Source of the DNA: Cellulosimicrobium cellulans
Lineage (GTDB): Bacteria; Actinomycetota; Actinomycetes; Actinomycetales; Cellulomonadaceae
Direction: 5' to 3'
DNA: 64,000 nt
NCBI RefSeq assembly: GCF_016907755.1
Contig: NZ_JAFBCN010000001.1
Coordinates: 3,162,001-3,226,000 of the forward strand
Part shown: positions 53,002 to 61,397 of the stretch, piece by piece
How the letters are laid out: every line of letters starts with the position of its first letter
Position numbering within the stretch: the stretch's first letter is position 1
Translations under genes and position numbers: made by a program
The notes under the pieces: model-generated
Told to the model about the DNA's origin: nothing
Database searches by the model: none
Seen by the model: only the letters and a program-made list of their open reading frames with translations

Positions 53002-53715
53002 TTGAGCACCACGAGCCGCCGCGTCCCTCGTCGGAGCGTCCTGCGCTACGTGCTGATCGCCCTGGCGGTCGCCATCGTGGTCGCGAACGTCATCAACCAG
53101 CAGTCGGTCGCCGCCGACGACGAGCCGGACCCCGCCCCGGGCAGCGCGCTCGAGGCGCTGGCGCGGCTCGAGGTCAAGGGCCCCGGCCCGGACACGGGCT
53201 ACGAGCGGGAGCTCTTCGGTCCCGCGTGGGCGGACGTCGACGGCAACGGGTGCGACACCCGCAACGACATCCTCGCGCGCGACCTGACCGACCTCACGTT
53301 CTCGACGCGGGGCGAGGTCTGCGAGGTGCGCACCGGCACGTTCCAGGACCCGTACACGGGCGAGACCATCGACTTCCGCCGCGGCAACGCGACGAGCATG
53401 GCCGTCCAGATCGACCACGTGGTCCCGCTGATGGACGCGTGGCGCAAGGGCGCGCGCGCCTGGGACGACGAGACGCGCCGGCAGTTCGCCAACGACCCGC
53501 TCAACCTGCTCGCGTCCGACGGCCCCGCGAACCAGTCCAAGGGCGCGCGCGACGCGTCGGCGTGGCTGCCCCCGAACCACGCGTTCCGATGCCCGTACGT
53601 CGCACGGCAGATCGCGGTGAAGACCGCCTACGAGCTCTCCGTGACGCCCTCCGAGTCGGAGGCGATGGCACGCGTGCTCGAGGACTGCCCCGCCGAGCCG
53701 GTCCCCGCGGGCTGA
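53002..53715 (+). CDS. Membrane-anchored/exported HNH (DUF1524-type) nuclease
   Basis: A 237-residue protein with a basic N-terminus and one membrane or signal helix (VLRYVLIALAVAIVVANVI), then an extracytoplasmic domain of the HNH family: CDTRNDILARDL, IDHVVPLMDAW with the catalytic His, FANDPLNLLASDGPANQSKG with the Asn, and HAFRCPYVARQ. Similar secreted nucleases are common in actinobacteria. TTG 53002 follows an AAGG site and puts the helix at the expected place; ATG 52939 is an alternative. Its 3' end overlaps the MMPL gene by 88 nt. Confidence 0.8.
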   Translation: MSTTSRRVPRRSVLRYVLIALAVAIVVANVINQQSVAADDEPDPAPGSALEALARLEVKGPGPDTGYERELFGPAWADVDGNGCDTRNDILARDLTDLTFSTRGEVCEVRTGTFQDPYTGETIDFRRGNATSMAVQIDHVVPLMDAWRKGARAWDDETRRQFANDPLNLLASDGPANQSKGARDASAWLPPNHAFRCPYVARQIAVKTAYELSVTPSESEAMARVLEDCPAEPVPAG

Positions 53716-56015
53716 CCCTGCTCCCCCGGCCCCCGGTCGGTACGCCCGAGGGCGCTCGGCCACCAGGCCCGACGACCGACGTCGTGCACGAGCGCGGGCA
53801 CGAGCAGCGAGCGCACCACGAGCGTGTCCACGAGGACGCCGAACGCGACGATGAACGCGAGCTGGGCGAGGAACAGCAACGGGATGATGCCGAGCGCGGC
53901 GAACGTCGTCGCGAGCACGACGCCCGCGGACGTGATGACCGACCCGGTGACCGCGAGACCGCGCAGCACGCCGCGCCGTGTCCCGACCCGCAGGCTCTCC
54001 TCCCGTACGCGCGTCATGAGGAAGATCGAGTAGTCGACCCCGAGCGCGACGAGGAAGCAGAACGCGTAGAGCGGGACGGCCGGGTCGGCGCCCGGGAAGC
54101 CGAGCACGTGGTCGAACACGATCGCGGCGACGCCCAGCGCGGCGCCGAACGACAGCACGTTCGCGAGCATGAGCAGGACCGGCGCGACGATCGACCGCAG
54201 CAGCAGGACGAGGATGAGCAGGATCACGGCGAGGACGACCGGCACGATGACCCGCAGGTCGCGCTGGCCCGCGAGCTGGGTGTCGAGGCGCTCAGCAGCG
54301 GCACCGCCGACCACCGCCTCGGGCGAGACGTCGTGCACGGCGTCACGGAGCGCGGAGACCGTCTCGACGGCCTCCTGGCTGTCCGAGGGCGCGTCCGTGG
54401 TGACGTCGACGCGCACCTGGCCGTCGACGACCACGGGGTCGCCCTGCGCCGGCGCACCCGGCGCCGCTGCGGGCTGGTCCGTGACGGGGTTCGCGGCCGC
54501 CACGCCTTCGACGCCCTCGGCGGCCGCGACGACGGCGTCGAGGTCCTCCTCGGGGGCGACGACGGTCGCGGGCTGCGCGGAGACACCCTCGAAGTGCTCG
54601 GTGAGCGCCGCCTCCCCGGCGACGGAGTCGACGTCCGCGAGGAACACCTCCGAGTCACCGGTGCCCTCGGCGTCGAGCGTCGGGACGAACGCCGCGCACG
54701 CGGCGAGGACGAGTGCCGTGACGACCCACACGCGCCGGTCGTGCCGGCCGACGAAGCTCGCGACGCGCGACCAGACGCCGTGGCCCTCGACGCGCACCGC
54801 GTCGTCGCTCTCGACGTCCGCGGGCTGCGCGTCCGCGACTCCCCCGTCGTGCTGCGTGTGCGCGCCCTCGTACCGGGGCATGCGCGGCCAGAATAGGCCG
54901 CGCGACCGCTGGCCCGCGACCAGCAGGAGCGCCGGGAGGAGCGTGAGGGCCGCGACGAACGCCGCGGCGATGCCGATCGCCGCGACCGGGCCGAGGCTGC
55001 GGTTGGACGACAGGTCGGACAGGAGCAGGCACAGCAGGCCCGCGATCACCGTCCCGGCGCTCGCCGCGATCGGCTCGACGGACGCGCGCACGGCGCGCCG
55101 CAGCGCCGTCGTGGTCGAGCGGACGAGGCGCAGCTCCTCCCGGTACCGCGCGACGACGAGCAACGAGTAGTCGACCGCGGCGCCGACGACGAGGATCGAG
55201 AGGATGCCCTGGGACTGCCCGTTGAGCGTGAGGACGTCGGCCGCGGCGAGGTGGTAGACGACGAGGCCGGCGAGCGTCAGTGCGAGCACGGCCGTGAGGA
55301 TGACGAGGAACGGCAGGATCGGCGACCGGTAGACGATCGCGAGGATGACGAGCACAGCGCCGAGCGCGACGAGCAGGAGGACGGTGTCGATCCCGCCGAA
55401 CGCGGTGACGAGGTCGGCGACGAACCCGGCCGGGCCCGTGACCCACACGTCGAGCGAGGTACCCGCGAGCCCGCCCTCGGACGCGTCCGCGGCGGCGAGG
55501 TCGCGCAGCGCGCCGACGGCGAGCTCGCTCACGCTGTCCTCGTCGGCGCCGATCCGGTCCGACGCCACGGAGGCGTCGAGAGAGACGACGACGAGCGCGG
55601 CCTCGCCGTCCTCGGACGGCACGACGACCGGGTCGGCGACGGAGACGTCGCCCACGGTCGCGGGCTCGTCGCCCGACGTGCCCTCGAGCGGGGCGCCCGG
55701 CACGGCCTTCGCGTAGGCGTCGAGCGCGGCGAGGTCGTCGGGTGTCAGAGCGCTCCCGTCACCCGTCGTGGCGACGACGAGCGCGGGGAGGGTCTCGGAG
55801 TCCGTGAACTCCTGCGCGACCTCGGCCGCGCGCGTGGACTCGGCGCTCGCCGGGAGGAACGCGGCGGCGTCGTTCGTCTGCACGCTGCTCAGGCGGCCCT
55901 GCGCCTGCCCTCCCAGCGCGCCGATCGCCATCCACAGACCGATGACTGCGACAATGATCAGCCCGCGGAGGAACCCGCCCGTCCTATTGCTCAGCATGCT
56001 GAGGAATGGTGCCAT
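53628..56015 (-). CDS. MMPL-family RND transporter
   Basis: A ~795-residue inner-membrane transporter with two halves, each of one helix, a large extracytoplasmic loop, and five helices. It has the MMPL-type charged motif in the membrane cores (VVGAAVDYSLLVVARYREEL; FLVALGVDYSIFLMTRVREE). Probably exports lipids or hydrophobic drugs. The start is ATG 56015 or 55997, the latter at the palindromic MarR site. Divergent from a MarR-type gene, its likely repressor. Its 3' end overlaps the HNH gene. Confidence 0.88.
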   Translation of the reverse strand: MAPFLSMLSNRTGGFLRGLIIVAVIGLWMAIGALGGQAQGRLSSVQTNDAAAFLPASAESTRAAEVAQEFTDSETLPALVVATTGDGSALTPDDLAALDAYAKAVPGAPLEGTSGDEPATVGDVSVADPVVVPSEDGEAALVVVSLDASVASDRIGADEDSVSELAVGALRDLAAADASEGGLAGTSLDVWVTGPAGFVADLVTAFGGIDTVLLLVALGAVLVILAIVYRSPILPFLVILTAVLALTLAGLVVYHLAAADVLTLNGQSQGILSILVVGAAVDYSLLVVARYREELRLVRSTTTALRRAVRASVEPIAASAGTVIAGLLCLLLSDLSSNRSLGPVAAIGIAAAFVAALTLLPALLLVAGQRSRGLFWPRMPRYEGAHTQHDGGVADAQPADVESDDAVRVEGHGVWSRVASFVGRHDRRVWVVTALVLAACAAFVPTLDAEGTGDSEVFLADVDSVAGEAALTEHFEGVSAQPATVVAPEEDLDAVVAAAEGVEGVAAANPVTDQPAAAPGAPAQGDPVVVDGQVRVDVTTDAPSDSQEAVETVSALRDAVHDVSPEAVVGGAAAERLDTQLAGQRDLRVIVPVVLAVILLILVLLLRSIVAPVLLMLANVLSFGAALGVAAIVFDHVLGFPGADPAVPLYAFCFLVALGVDYSIFLMTRVREESLRVGTRRGVLRGLAVTGSVITSAGVVLATTFAALGIIPLLFLAQLAFIVAFGVLVDTLVVRSLLVPALVHDVGRRAWWPSALGRTDRGPGEQGQPAGTGSAGQSSSTRAIASDSEGVTESS
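55986..56007. promoter_or_regulatory. Palindromic operator between the MMPL and MarR genes
   Basis: A perfect 14-bp palindrome CTCAGCATGCTGAG (55990-56003), extended by three more pairs on each side after one mismatch (22 bp overall). Its size and position between a MarR-type gene and its divergent transporter fit an autoregulatory operator. Confidence 0.6.
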
Positions 56016-56035
56016 GGCGGAGGGAGGAATGCACG

Positions 56036-56542
56036 TTGGAGCACGCGTCGAGCAACAACGCCGCCGGGCCGCACGCCGGCCCCGACGTCGGCGACCCCAC
56101 ACCCACCGACCCTCAGGAGTGGGCCACCGGCCGCCTCCTGTTCGCCGTCGCGCGCCGGATCGAGCGGGAGTGGAACGCCCACCTCGGGCAGTGGGACCTC
56201 AACCATGCGGGCTTCCCCGTGCTCATGCACCTGCTCGCCGGACCCCGCTCGCAGCGCGTCCTCGCCGAGGAGTCGGGCGTGACCGAGCAGACCATGAGCC
56301 GGGTCGTCGCCCGGCTCGAGCGCTCCGGGTACGTGACCCGCACCGACGACCCCGCCGACCGCCGCCGCCGCGCCGTCGCGATCACCGCGGCCGGGCGCGA
56401 GGCGGGCCTGGCCGCCGCGCGGCGTCGTCCCGCCGAGGAGCTCGCGACCCGCGGTCTCGACGACGCGCAGGTCGCGGCGCTGCGGGACGCCCTCCTCGCC
56501 CTGCTCGAGACCCTGCCCCGCACACCCCACGACGAGGGCTAA
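56036..56542 (+). CDS. MarR-family transcriptional regulator
   Basis: A 168-residue winged-helix regulator. The DNA-binding helices are SQRVLAEESGVTEQTMSRVV and the wing is TRTDDPADRRRRAVAITAAG. It probably represses the divergent MMPL transporter and itself through the palindrome at 55986-56007. TTG 56036 has GGAGG eight bases upstream; ATG 56006 would overlap the palindrome. Its TAA stop lies inside the -10 box of lipB. Confidence 0.87.
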   Translation: MEHASSNNAAGPHAGPDVGDPTPTDPQEWATGRLLFAVARRIEREWNAHLGQWDLNHAGFPVLMHLLAGPRSQRVLAEESGVTEQTMSRVVARLERSGYVTRTDDPADRRRRAVAITAAGREAGLAAARRRPAEELATRGLDDAQVAALRDALLALLETLPRTPHDEG

Positions 56543-56545
56543 CCT
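56540..56545 (+). promoter_or_regulatory. Predicted -10 box of lipB (leaderless), overlapping the MarR stop
   Basis: TAACCT with 6 nt to ATG 56552; its first three bases are the TAA stop of the MarR gene. Confidence 0.55.
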
Positions 56546-56551
56546 GAGCCG

Positions 56552-57238
56552 ATGGACCTGCTCGCGCTGCCCGGGATCACGGAGTACCACGAGGCCTGGG
56601 ACCTCCAGCGCGCGGTGCACGACGACGTCGTCGCGACCACCCGCCCGGACACCCTGATCCTCGTCGAGCACCCCTCCGTCTACACCGCCGGCCGCCGCAC
56701 GCGCCGTGACGAGCGGCCCGACGACGGCACGCCTGTCGTGGACGTCGACCGCGGCGGGAAGATCACCTGGCACGGCCCGGGCCAGCAGGTCGCCTACCCG
56801 GTCGTGCGGCTCGCCGAGCCGGTCGACGTCGTCGGGTACGTGCGCGCGCTCGAGGAGGCCGTCATGGGCGTGTGCGCGCGCCTCGGCCTCGTGACGATGC
56901 GCGTCGAGGGGCGGAGCGGGGTCTGGGTCGCGGCCGACGAGACCCGCCGCGAGCGCAAGGTCTGCGCGATCGGCGTGCGCGTCGCCAAGGGCGTGACGAT
57001 GCACGGCCTCGCCCTCAACTGCGTCCCCGACCTCTCCCGCTTCGATCGGATCGTCCCCTGCGGGATCGAGGACGCCGACGTGACGTCGCTCACCGCCGAG
57101 CTCGGGCGCGAGGTCACGCTCGCCGAGGTCGCGCCGCTGCTCGTGGCCGCGCTGGAGGACGCGCTCGCGCCGCTGCTCGCCGCGACCGCGTCCGACCACG
57201 CCCCCGTCGCCGCCCCGCAGGACGCGCTCGCGGGCTAG
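56552..57238 (+). CDS. lipB: Octanoyl-(acyl-carrier-protein) transferase
   Basis: Transfers octanoyl groups from ACP to lipoyl domains, the first step of lipoylation. The 228-residue protein has [20 protein letters not shown], catalytic Lys136 (RKVCAIG) and catalytic Cys170 (IVPCGIE) as in mycobacterial LipB. The leaderless start at ATG 56552 is clear. Together with lipA it serves the E2 encoded upstream. Confidence 0.95.
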   Translation: MDLLALPGITEYHEAWDLQRAVHDDVVATTRPDTLILVEHPSVYTAGRRTRRDERPDDGTPVVDVDRGGKITWHGPGQQVAYPVVRLAEPVDVVGYVRALEEAVMGVCARLGLVTMRVEGRSGVWVAADETRRERKVCAIGVRVAKGVTMHGLALNCVPDLSRFDRIVPCGIEDADVTSLTAELGREVTLAEVAPLLVAALEDALAPLLAATASDHAPVAAPQDALAG

Positions 57239-57241
57239 GCT
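57236..57241 (+). promoter_or_regulatory. Predicted -10 box before the MFS gene, overlapping the lipB stop
   Basis: TAGGCT whose first three bases are the lipB stop codon. The leader to ATG 57322 would be about 75 nt. Confidence 0.45.
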
Positions 57242-57321
57242 GGGAAGTCCAGGGAATCCTCGCGCGCCGGAGTACGGGTGGGTCGGCGCGCGGTAGGACG
57301 TACCCCGAGGACCTGGACCGC

Positions 57322-58689
57322 ATGACCACCACCCCCGCGCGCCCGACGTCGCGCGCCCGCACCACCCCACCCCTGCCTGCACCTCCCCGACCGGACGCGC
57401 CCGCGCGCACCGGATACGCCCGCCTGCCGCAGCTCGCGGGGCGCGCGTTCCTCCCCGTGGCGTTCCTCGCCCGGCTCCCGTTCTCGATGCTCACCATCGG
57501 GACCCTGCTCCTCGTCTCGTCGACGACCGGGTCCGTCGCGCTCGGCGGGCTCGCCTCGGCGGCGACGGCGCTCGGCACGGCCCTCGGCGGCCCGGCCCAG
57601 GGCGCGCTCGCCGACCGCGTCGGTCAGCGCCGGGTCCTGCTCGTCGCCGTCCCCGTCGCGACGCTCGCCGTGCTCGGCCTCGTGCTCGCCGCCACGGCGC
57701 CCGGGGCGACGGCCGCCGTCCTCGCCGCCGCGGCGGTGACGGGGGCGAGCGCACCGCAGGTCGGCCCGCTCGCGCGCGTGCGCTGGCTCCGGCTCGCCGC
57801 CGACGAGCCGCGCACCGTCGAGGCCGCGATGAGCTACGAGAGCACCGCCGACGAGGTGAGCTTCGTGCTCGGCCCCGCGCTCGTCGGCGTCCTCGCGTCG
57901 GCCGGCTCGCCACAGGTCGCGGTCCTCGTCGCCGCGGGCGGCATCGCCGTCTTCGGCACCGCGTTCGCCCTCCACCCGACGGCGCGCGCGACCGGCGTCC
58001 AGCTCCCCGCCGCCTCGTCCGACGCCATTCCGGGCGAGGGCATGACGAGGTCGGCCACGGGTGCCGTCGGGACGTTCGCGCTCGTGCGGCGTGAGGCCGT
58101 CGTGCTCGTCGGGATGCTCGCGATGGGCCTCCTGTTCGGCGGGACGCAGGCCGCGCTCACCGCGCTCACCCGCGACGCGGGCGTCCCCGGTAGCGCGGGC
58201 CTCGTCTACGCCGTGATGGGGGTGGGCTCCGCCGTCACCGCGCTGTCGGTCGTCGCGCTCCCCCGCCGGTGGGGTCTGCGCAGCCGGTGGATCACGTTCG
58301 CCGCCGGGCTCGTCGCGGGCACGCTCGCCCTCGTCCTCTCCGCTGCCCTCGCCGCCGCGAGCGGCTCGCTGACGGCCGTCGTCGTCGCGGTCGCCGCGAC
58401 CGGCCTGTTCGTCGGGCCGGTCATGGTCACGGTGTTCACCGTCGCGGGCGACCGTGCCCCTGCCGGGCGGACGGCGTCGGCCATGACGCTCGTGGCGAGC
58501 GCGAACGTCGTCGGCGTCGCGATCGGCGCGTCCGGGGGCGGCGCGCTCGCCGACGCCGTGTCGACGACGAGCGCCTTCGCGCTCCCGGTGGTCGCGGCGG
58601 TCCTGCTCGTCGTGACCGGGGTGTCGTTGACGTCACGTCCACAGGGTGAGCGACGCGCGGGAGACGACGAGCGCGAGCGCGTAGTCTGA
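57322..58689 (+). CDS. MFS transporter
   Basis: A 455-residue membrane protein with 12 predicted helices, an intracellular loop 2-3 motif ADRVGQRRVL, and a long Pro/Thr-rich N-terminus. The overall form suits an exporter of the drug/metabolite type. It lies between lipB and lipA but need not be linked to lipoate; that position is usually empty, as lipB and lipA are adjacent in mycobacteria. Substrate unknown. Confidence 0.87.
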   Translation: MTTTPARPTSRARTTPPLPAPPRPDAPARTGYARLPQLAGRAFLPVAFLARLPFSMLTIGTLLLVSSTTGSVALGGLASAATALGTALGGPAQGALADRVGQRRVLLVAVPVATLAVLGLVLAATAPGATAAVLAAAAVTGASAPQVGPLARVRWLRLAADEPRTVEAAMSYESTADEVSFVLGPALVGVLASAGSPQVAVLVAAGGIAVFGTAFALHPTARATGVQLPAASSDAIPGEGMTRSATGAVGTFALVRREAVVLVGMLAMGLLFGGTQAALTALTRDAGVPGSAGLVYAVMGVGSAVTALSVVALPRRWGLRSRWITFAAGLVAGTLALVLSAALAAASGSLTAVVVAVAATGLFVGPVMVTVFTVAGDRAPAGRTASAMTLVASANVVGVAIGASGGGALADAVSTTSAFALPVVAAVLLVVTGVSLTSRPQGERRAGDDERERVV

Positions 58690-58797
58690 CCGGAGTCCGG
58701 CGTCGTACCAGGGCACGCGCACCCGAACGGTGCGCCGCCCACCTGCCTGCTCGGCGCGACGTCGGCGCTCACTCGCCACGACGACCGGGAGACACCC

Positions 58798-59808
58798 GTG
58801 ACGATCGCACCTGAAGGACGGCGCATGCTGCGGGTCGAGGCCCGCAACGCCGCGACGCCGATCGAGAAGAAGCCCGAGTGGATCAAGACCCGCGCGACGA
58901 TGGGTCCTGAGTACTCCGAGCTCAAGGGCCTCGTGAAGCGCGAGGGCCTGCACACGGTCTGCGAGGAGGCGGGCTGTCCCAACATCTTCGAGTGCTGGGA
59001 GGACCGCGAGGCGACGTTCCTCATCGGCGGCGACCAGTGCACGCGGCGGTGCGACTTCTGCCAGATCGACACGGGCAAGCCGGCCGACTTCGACGCCGAC
59101 GAGCCGCGTCGCGTCGCGGAGTCCGTCCAGGCGATGGGCCTGCGCTACTCGACGATCACGGGCGTCGCGCGTGACGACCTGCCCGACGGCGGCGCCTGGC
59201 TCTACGCGGAGACCGTCCGCCAGATCCACCAGCTCAACCCGGGCACCGGCGTCGAGCTGCTCATCCCCGACTTCAACGCGATCCCCGAGCTGCTCGACGA
59301 GGTGAACGCGTCGCGCCCCGAGGTGCTCGCGCACAACCTCGAGACCGTGCCGCGCATCTTCAAGCAGATCCGCCCGGGCTTCCGCTACGAGCGCTCGCTG
59401 TCGGTCCTCACGCGGGCGCGCGAGGCCGGGCTGGTGACCAAGTCGAACATCATCCTCGGCATGGGCGAGACGATCGCGGAGGCCAAGGACGCGCTGCAGG
59501 ACCTGCACGACGCCGGCTGCGACCTCGTGACGATCACGCAGTACCTGCGCCCGTCGCTGCGCCACCACCCGGTGGACCGGTGGGTCAAGCCCGAGGAGTT
59601 CGTCGAGCTGTCCGACGCCGCGGAGGAGATCGGCTTCCTCGGCGTCATGTCCGGCCCCCTCGTGCGGTCGTCGTACCGCGCGGGACGCCTGTGGGGCCAG
59701 GCCATGACGCGCCGCGGCATGGAGATCCCGGCGGCGCTCGCGCACCTCGCCGAGCCGACGACGTCCCGCCAGGAGGCCGCGAGCCTGCTGGCCCGCGCAC
59801 CCCACTAA
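58798..59808 (+). CDS. lipA: Lipoyl synthase
   Basis: A 336-residue radical-SAM enzyme that inserts two sulfurs into octanoyl groups. Auxiliary [4Fe-4S] ligands Cys55, Cys60 and Cys66 and radical-SAM ligands Cys81, Cys85 and Cys88 (CTRRCDFC) are all present. GTG 58798 follows GGGAG. The stop codon TAA (59806-59808) is shared with the end of an IS5-like element inserted there; without the insertion it would be TAG. The protein length appears unchanged. Confidence 0.96.
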   Translation: MTIAPEGRRMLRVEARNAATPIEKKPEWIKTRATMGPEYSELKGLVKREGLHTVCEEAGCPNIFECWEDREATFLIGGDQCTRRCDFCQIDTGKPADFDADEPRRVAESVQAMGLRYSTITGVARDDLPDGGAWLYAETVRQIHQLNPGTGVELLIPDFNAIPELLDEVNASRPEVLAHNLETVPRIFKQIRPGFRYERSLSVLTRAREAGLVTKSNIILGMGETIAEAKDALQDLHDAGCDLVTITQYLRPSLRHHPVDRWVKPEEFVELSDAAEEIGFLGVMSGPLVRSSYRAGRLWGQAMTRRGMEIPAALAHLAEPTTSRQEAASLLARAPH

Positions 59809-59823
59809 AGCCTGTCGAACAAC
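59806..59823 (+). repeat. Left terminal inverted repeat of the IS5-like element with TA duplication
   Basis: The sequence after the TA at 59806-59807 is AAGCCTGTCGAAC (59808-59820), then AAC. It is the inverted copy of the right end at 62168-62184. Confidence 0.85.
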
Positions 59824-59827
59824 GTCG

Positions 59828-59833
59828 GTGAGG
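59828..59833 (+). pseudogene. Detached 5' start of the IS5-like transposase
   Basis: GTG AGG here would rejoin TCC GAC CTG ACC at 61398 to give M-R-S-D-L-T-D-A, a plausible IS5-family N-terminus. This explains why the downstream transposase fragment has no start codon. Confidence 0.45.
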
Positions 59834-59834
59834 T

Positions 59835-60000
59835 GTTCGGCAGCGTCCTTCCCGGACGTCCCTATCCCACGTTGGCGGCGAGGGTTCCCACGTCGTTCGG
59901 GCTGGTTTCACTCGCGCGAATGCGCGGGCCAGAGCCTTCCCGTCGGTGGGCGTTGGTGACCTGGCCTCGTGCTTCGGGGTCCAGGACCTGGGAGAAGTGG
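59835..60000 (-). ncRNA. Candidate omega (guide) RNA scaffold at the tnpB 3' end
   Basis: In IS605-family elements the guide RNA derives from the 3' end of tnpB and the right end, and its guide is the flanking DNA. Here, past the tnpB stop, a hairpin with CGTCC/GGACG arms (59844-59848 and 59854-59858) fits the right-end structure. The guide would then read from about 59834 downward into the IS5-like left end. Extent is a guess. Confidence 0.35.
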
Positions 60001-61292
60001 CGCTCGCCCCAGGTGGCGAGATTGACCGCGGCGTTCAGGTCTCGGTCGGTGGTGTGCTTGCAGTGCTCGCAGACGAAGACGCGATCGGCGAGCGTGAGTG
60101 TCTGGTTGACGTTCTCGCAGGCGGAGCAGGTCTTCGAGGAAGGGAACCACCGGTCGGCAACCAGGACGTGGCCGCCTCGCCAGGATTGCTTGTAGGTGAT
60201 CTGGCGGGCGAGCTCGCCCCAGGCCGCATCAGAGATGGCTACGGCGAGCCGGTGGTTGGCGAGCATGCCGGTGATGTTCAGGTCTTCGATGACGAGCCGG
60301 TCGTGAGTCTGGACCAGCAGGTTGGAGACCTGGTGCAGGAAGTGATGACGGCGAGCACGGACCCGCTCATGGTGACGGGCAAGCCGGCGCACGGCGGCAC
60401 GCCGACTCACGGAGCCCCTGACCTTGCGGGACACGGACTTCTGCAGACGCCGGGTCACGGGTTGCGCCGCCCGCAGGGCCTTGGGCGCCTCCGCGATGCG
60501 CAGCGGTTGGGTGCCGTCGGCAAGGGCGGCGACGACGGGTGCGTGCAGTCCACGGTCCACGCCGACCCACCCGCCGCGGTCGGCGTCGTCACGCACGGGG
60601 TGGCGGGCGGCGGGGTGGAGGTCGGTGGCCTCGACGTTCACGCTGATGCGCCACCGCCCGCCACGGCGGGAGACCGTCGCGAACAGGATGCGCGCCCGCC
60701 CGGAAGCGATCATGCGCCGCAGCCGGCGGGTGTCGTCGTGGACCTTGATCGCGCCGATGCCGGGCAGCGTGACCGACCGGGGTCCGGCCTCACCGAGACG
60801 GATCGTGGCGCGCTGGCCAGCCTTGGTCGTGGAGACCTTGTTGCGCATGCGGAACGAGCCGCGTTCGTGGTTCTTCTTCTTGAACCTGGGGTGCCCGACC
60901 GGCCGTCCTGCGCGCTTGCCGCGCCGGGAGTCGGTCCACGCCTTCAGGGCCTTGCCGAGATCCACCACGGCTTCCTCGAAGACCTGCGCGGATACCTCGG
61001 TGCGCCAGGCAAGGCCGGTGACCTCCAACTGCGCAGCACCCGAGCCGTCGACGACGAAGCGGCGGCCGGCGTCCTCGGACTTCTTCCACGCGTTGAACGC
61101 ATTGATCAGGTCGAACCCGGTCCACGGGACCTCGACGTCGACGACGGCTTTCTTGACGGCGTGGCGGGCGTTCAGGTGCAGGCGTAGGCCCTGGTTGAAC
61201 GCGAACCGCGCGGCGCCCTCGTGGCGGGCCAGGGCGCGTGCCTGCTCCACGGTGGGGTCAGCCACCCACTGGAACGTCGTATGCCGAGTCAT
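59862..61292 (-). CDS. tnpB: RNA-guided nuclease TnpB
   Basis: A 476-residue TnpB. The RuvC catalytic residues are intact: Asp246 (GVDRG), Glu336 (IEDLN) and Asp418 (DRDLNAA), with the zinc finger CSAC...CEHC just before the last. The N-terminal wedge/helical part begins MTRHTTFQWVADPT. TnpB is known to cut DNA matching the flank of its element, guided by its omega RNA. ATG 61292 is chosen; the longer upstream frame is not TnpB-like. Codon use is slightly less GC-extreme than its neighbours. Probably active. Confidence 0.9.
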   Translation of the reverse strand: MTRHTTFQWVADPTVEQARALARHEGAARFAFNQGLRLHLNARHAVKKAVVDVEVPWTGFDLINAFNAWKKSEDAGRRFVVDGSGAAQLEVTGLAWRTEVSAQVFEEAVVDLGKALKAWTDSRRGKRAGRPVGHPRFKKKNHERGSFRMRNKVSTTKAGQRATIRLGEAGPRSVTLPGIGAIKVHDDTRRLRRMIASGRARILFATVSRRGGRWRISVNVEATDLHPAARHPVRDDADRGGWVGVDRGLHAPVVAALADGTQPLRIAEAPKALRAAQPVTRRLQKSVSRKVRGSVSRRAAVRRLARHHERVRARRHHFLHQVSNLLVQTHDRLVIEDLNITGMLANHRLAVAISDAAWGELARQITYKQSWRGGHVLVADRWFPSSKTCSACENVNQTLTLADRVFVCEHCKHTTDRDLNAAVNLATWGERHFSQVLDPEARGQVTNAHRREGSGPRIRASETSPNDVGTLAANVG

Positions 61293-61397
61293 CGACCAGC
61301 ACGGTAGCGACCAGCACTGACACGACCCGGGGATGTCTGTGCCGACCTCCACGATTCCCGTCCGTGTGACTGTCCCGGCCCTCGCCGCTGCTAACCT

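Larger units (their letters stand above)
59835..61397 (-). mobile_element. IS1341-type (IS200/IS605 family) element carrying only tnpB
   Basis: About 1.56 kb containing one intact tnpB and no tnpA. Boundaries are inferred from the break in the surrounding IS5-like transposase. Such tnpA-less elements move only with help from a TnpA encoded elsewhere. Confidence 0.6.
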
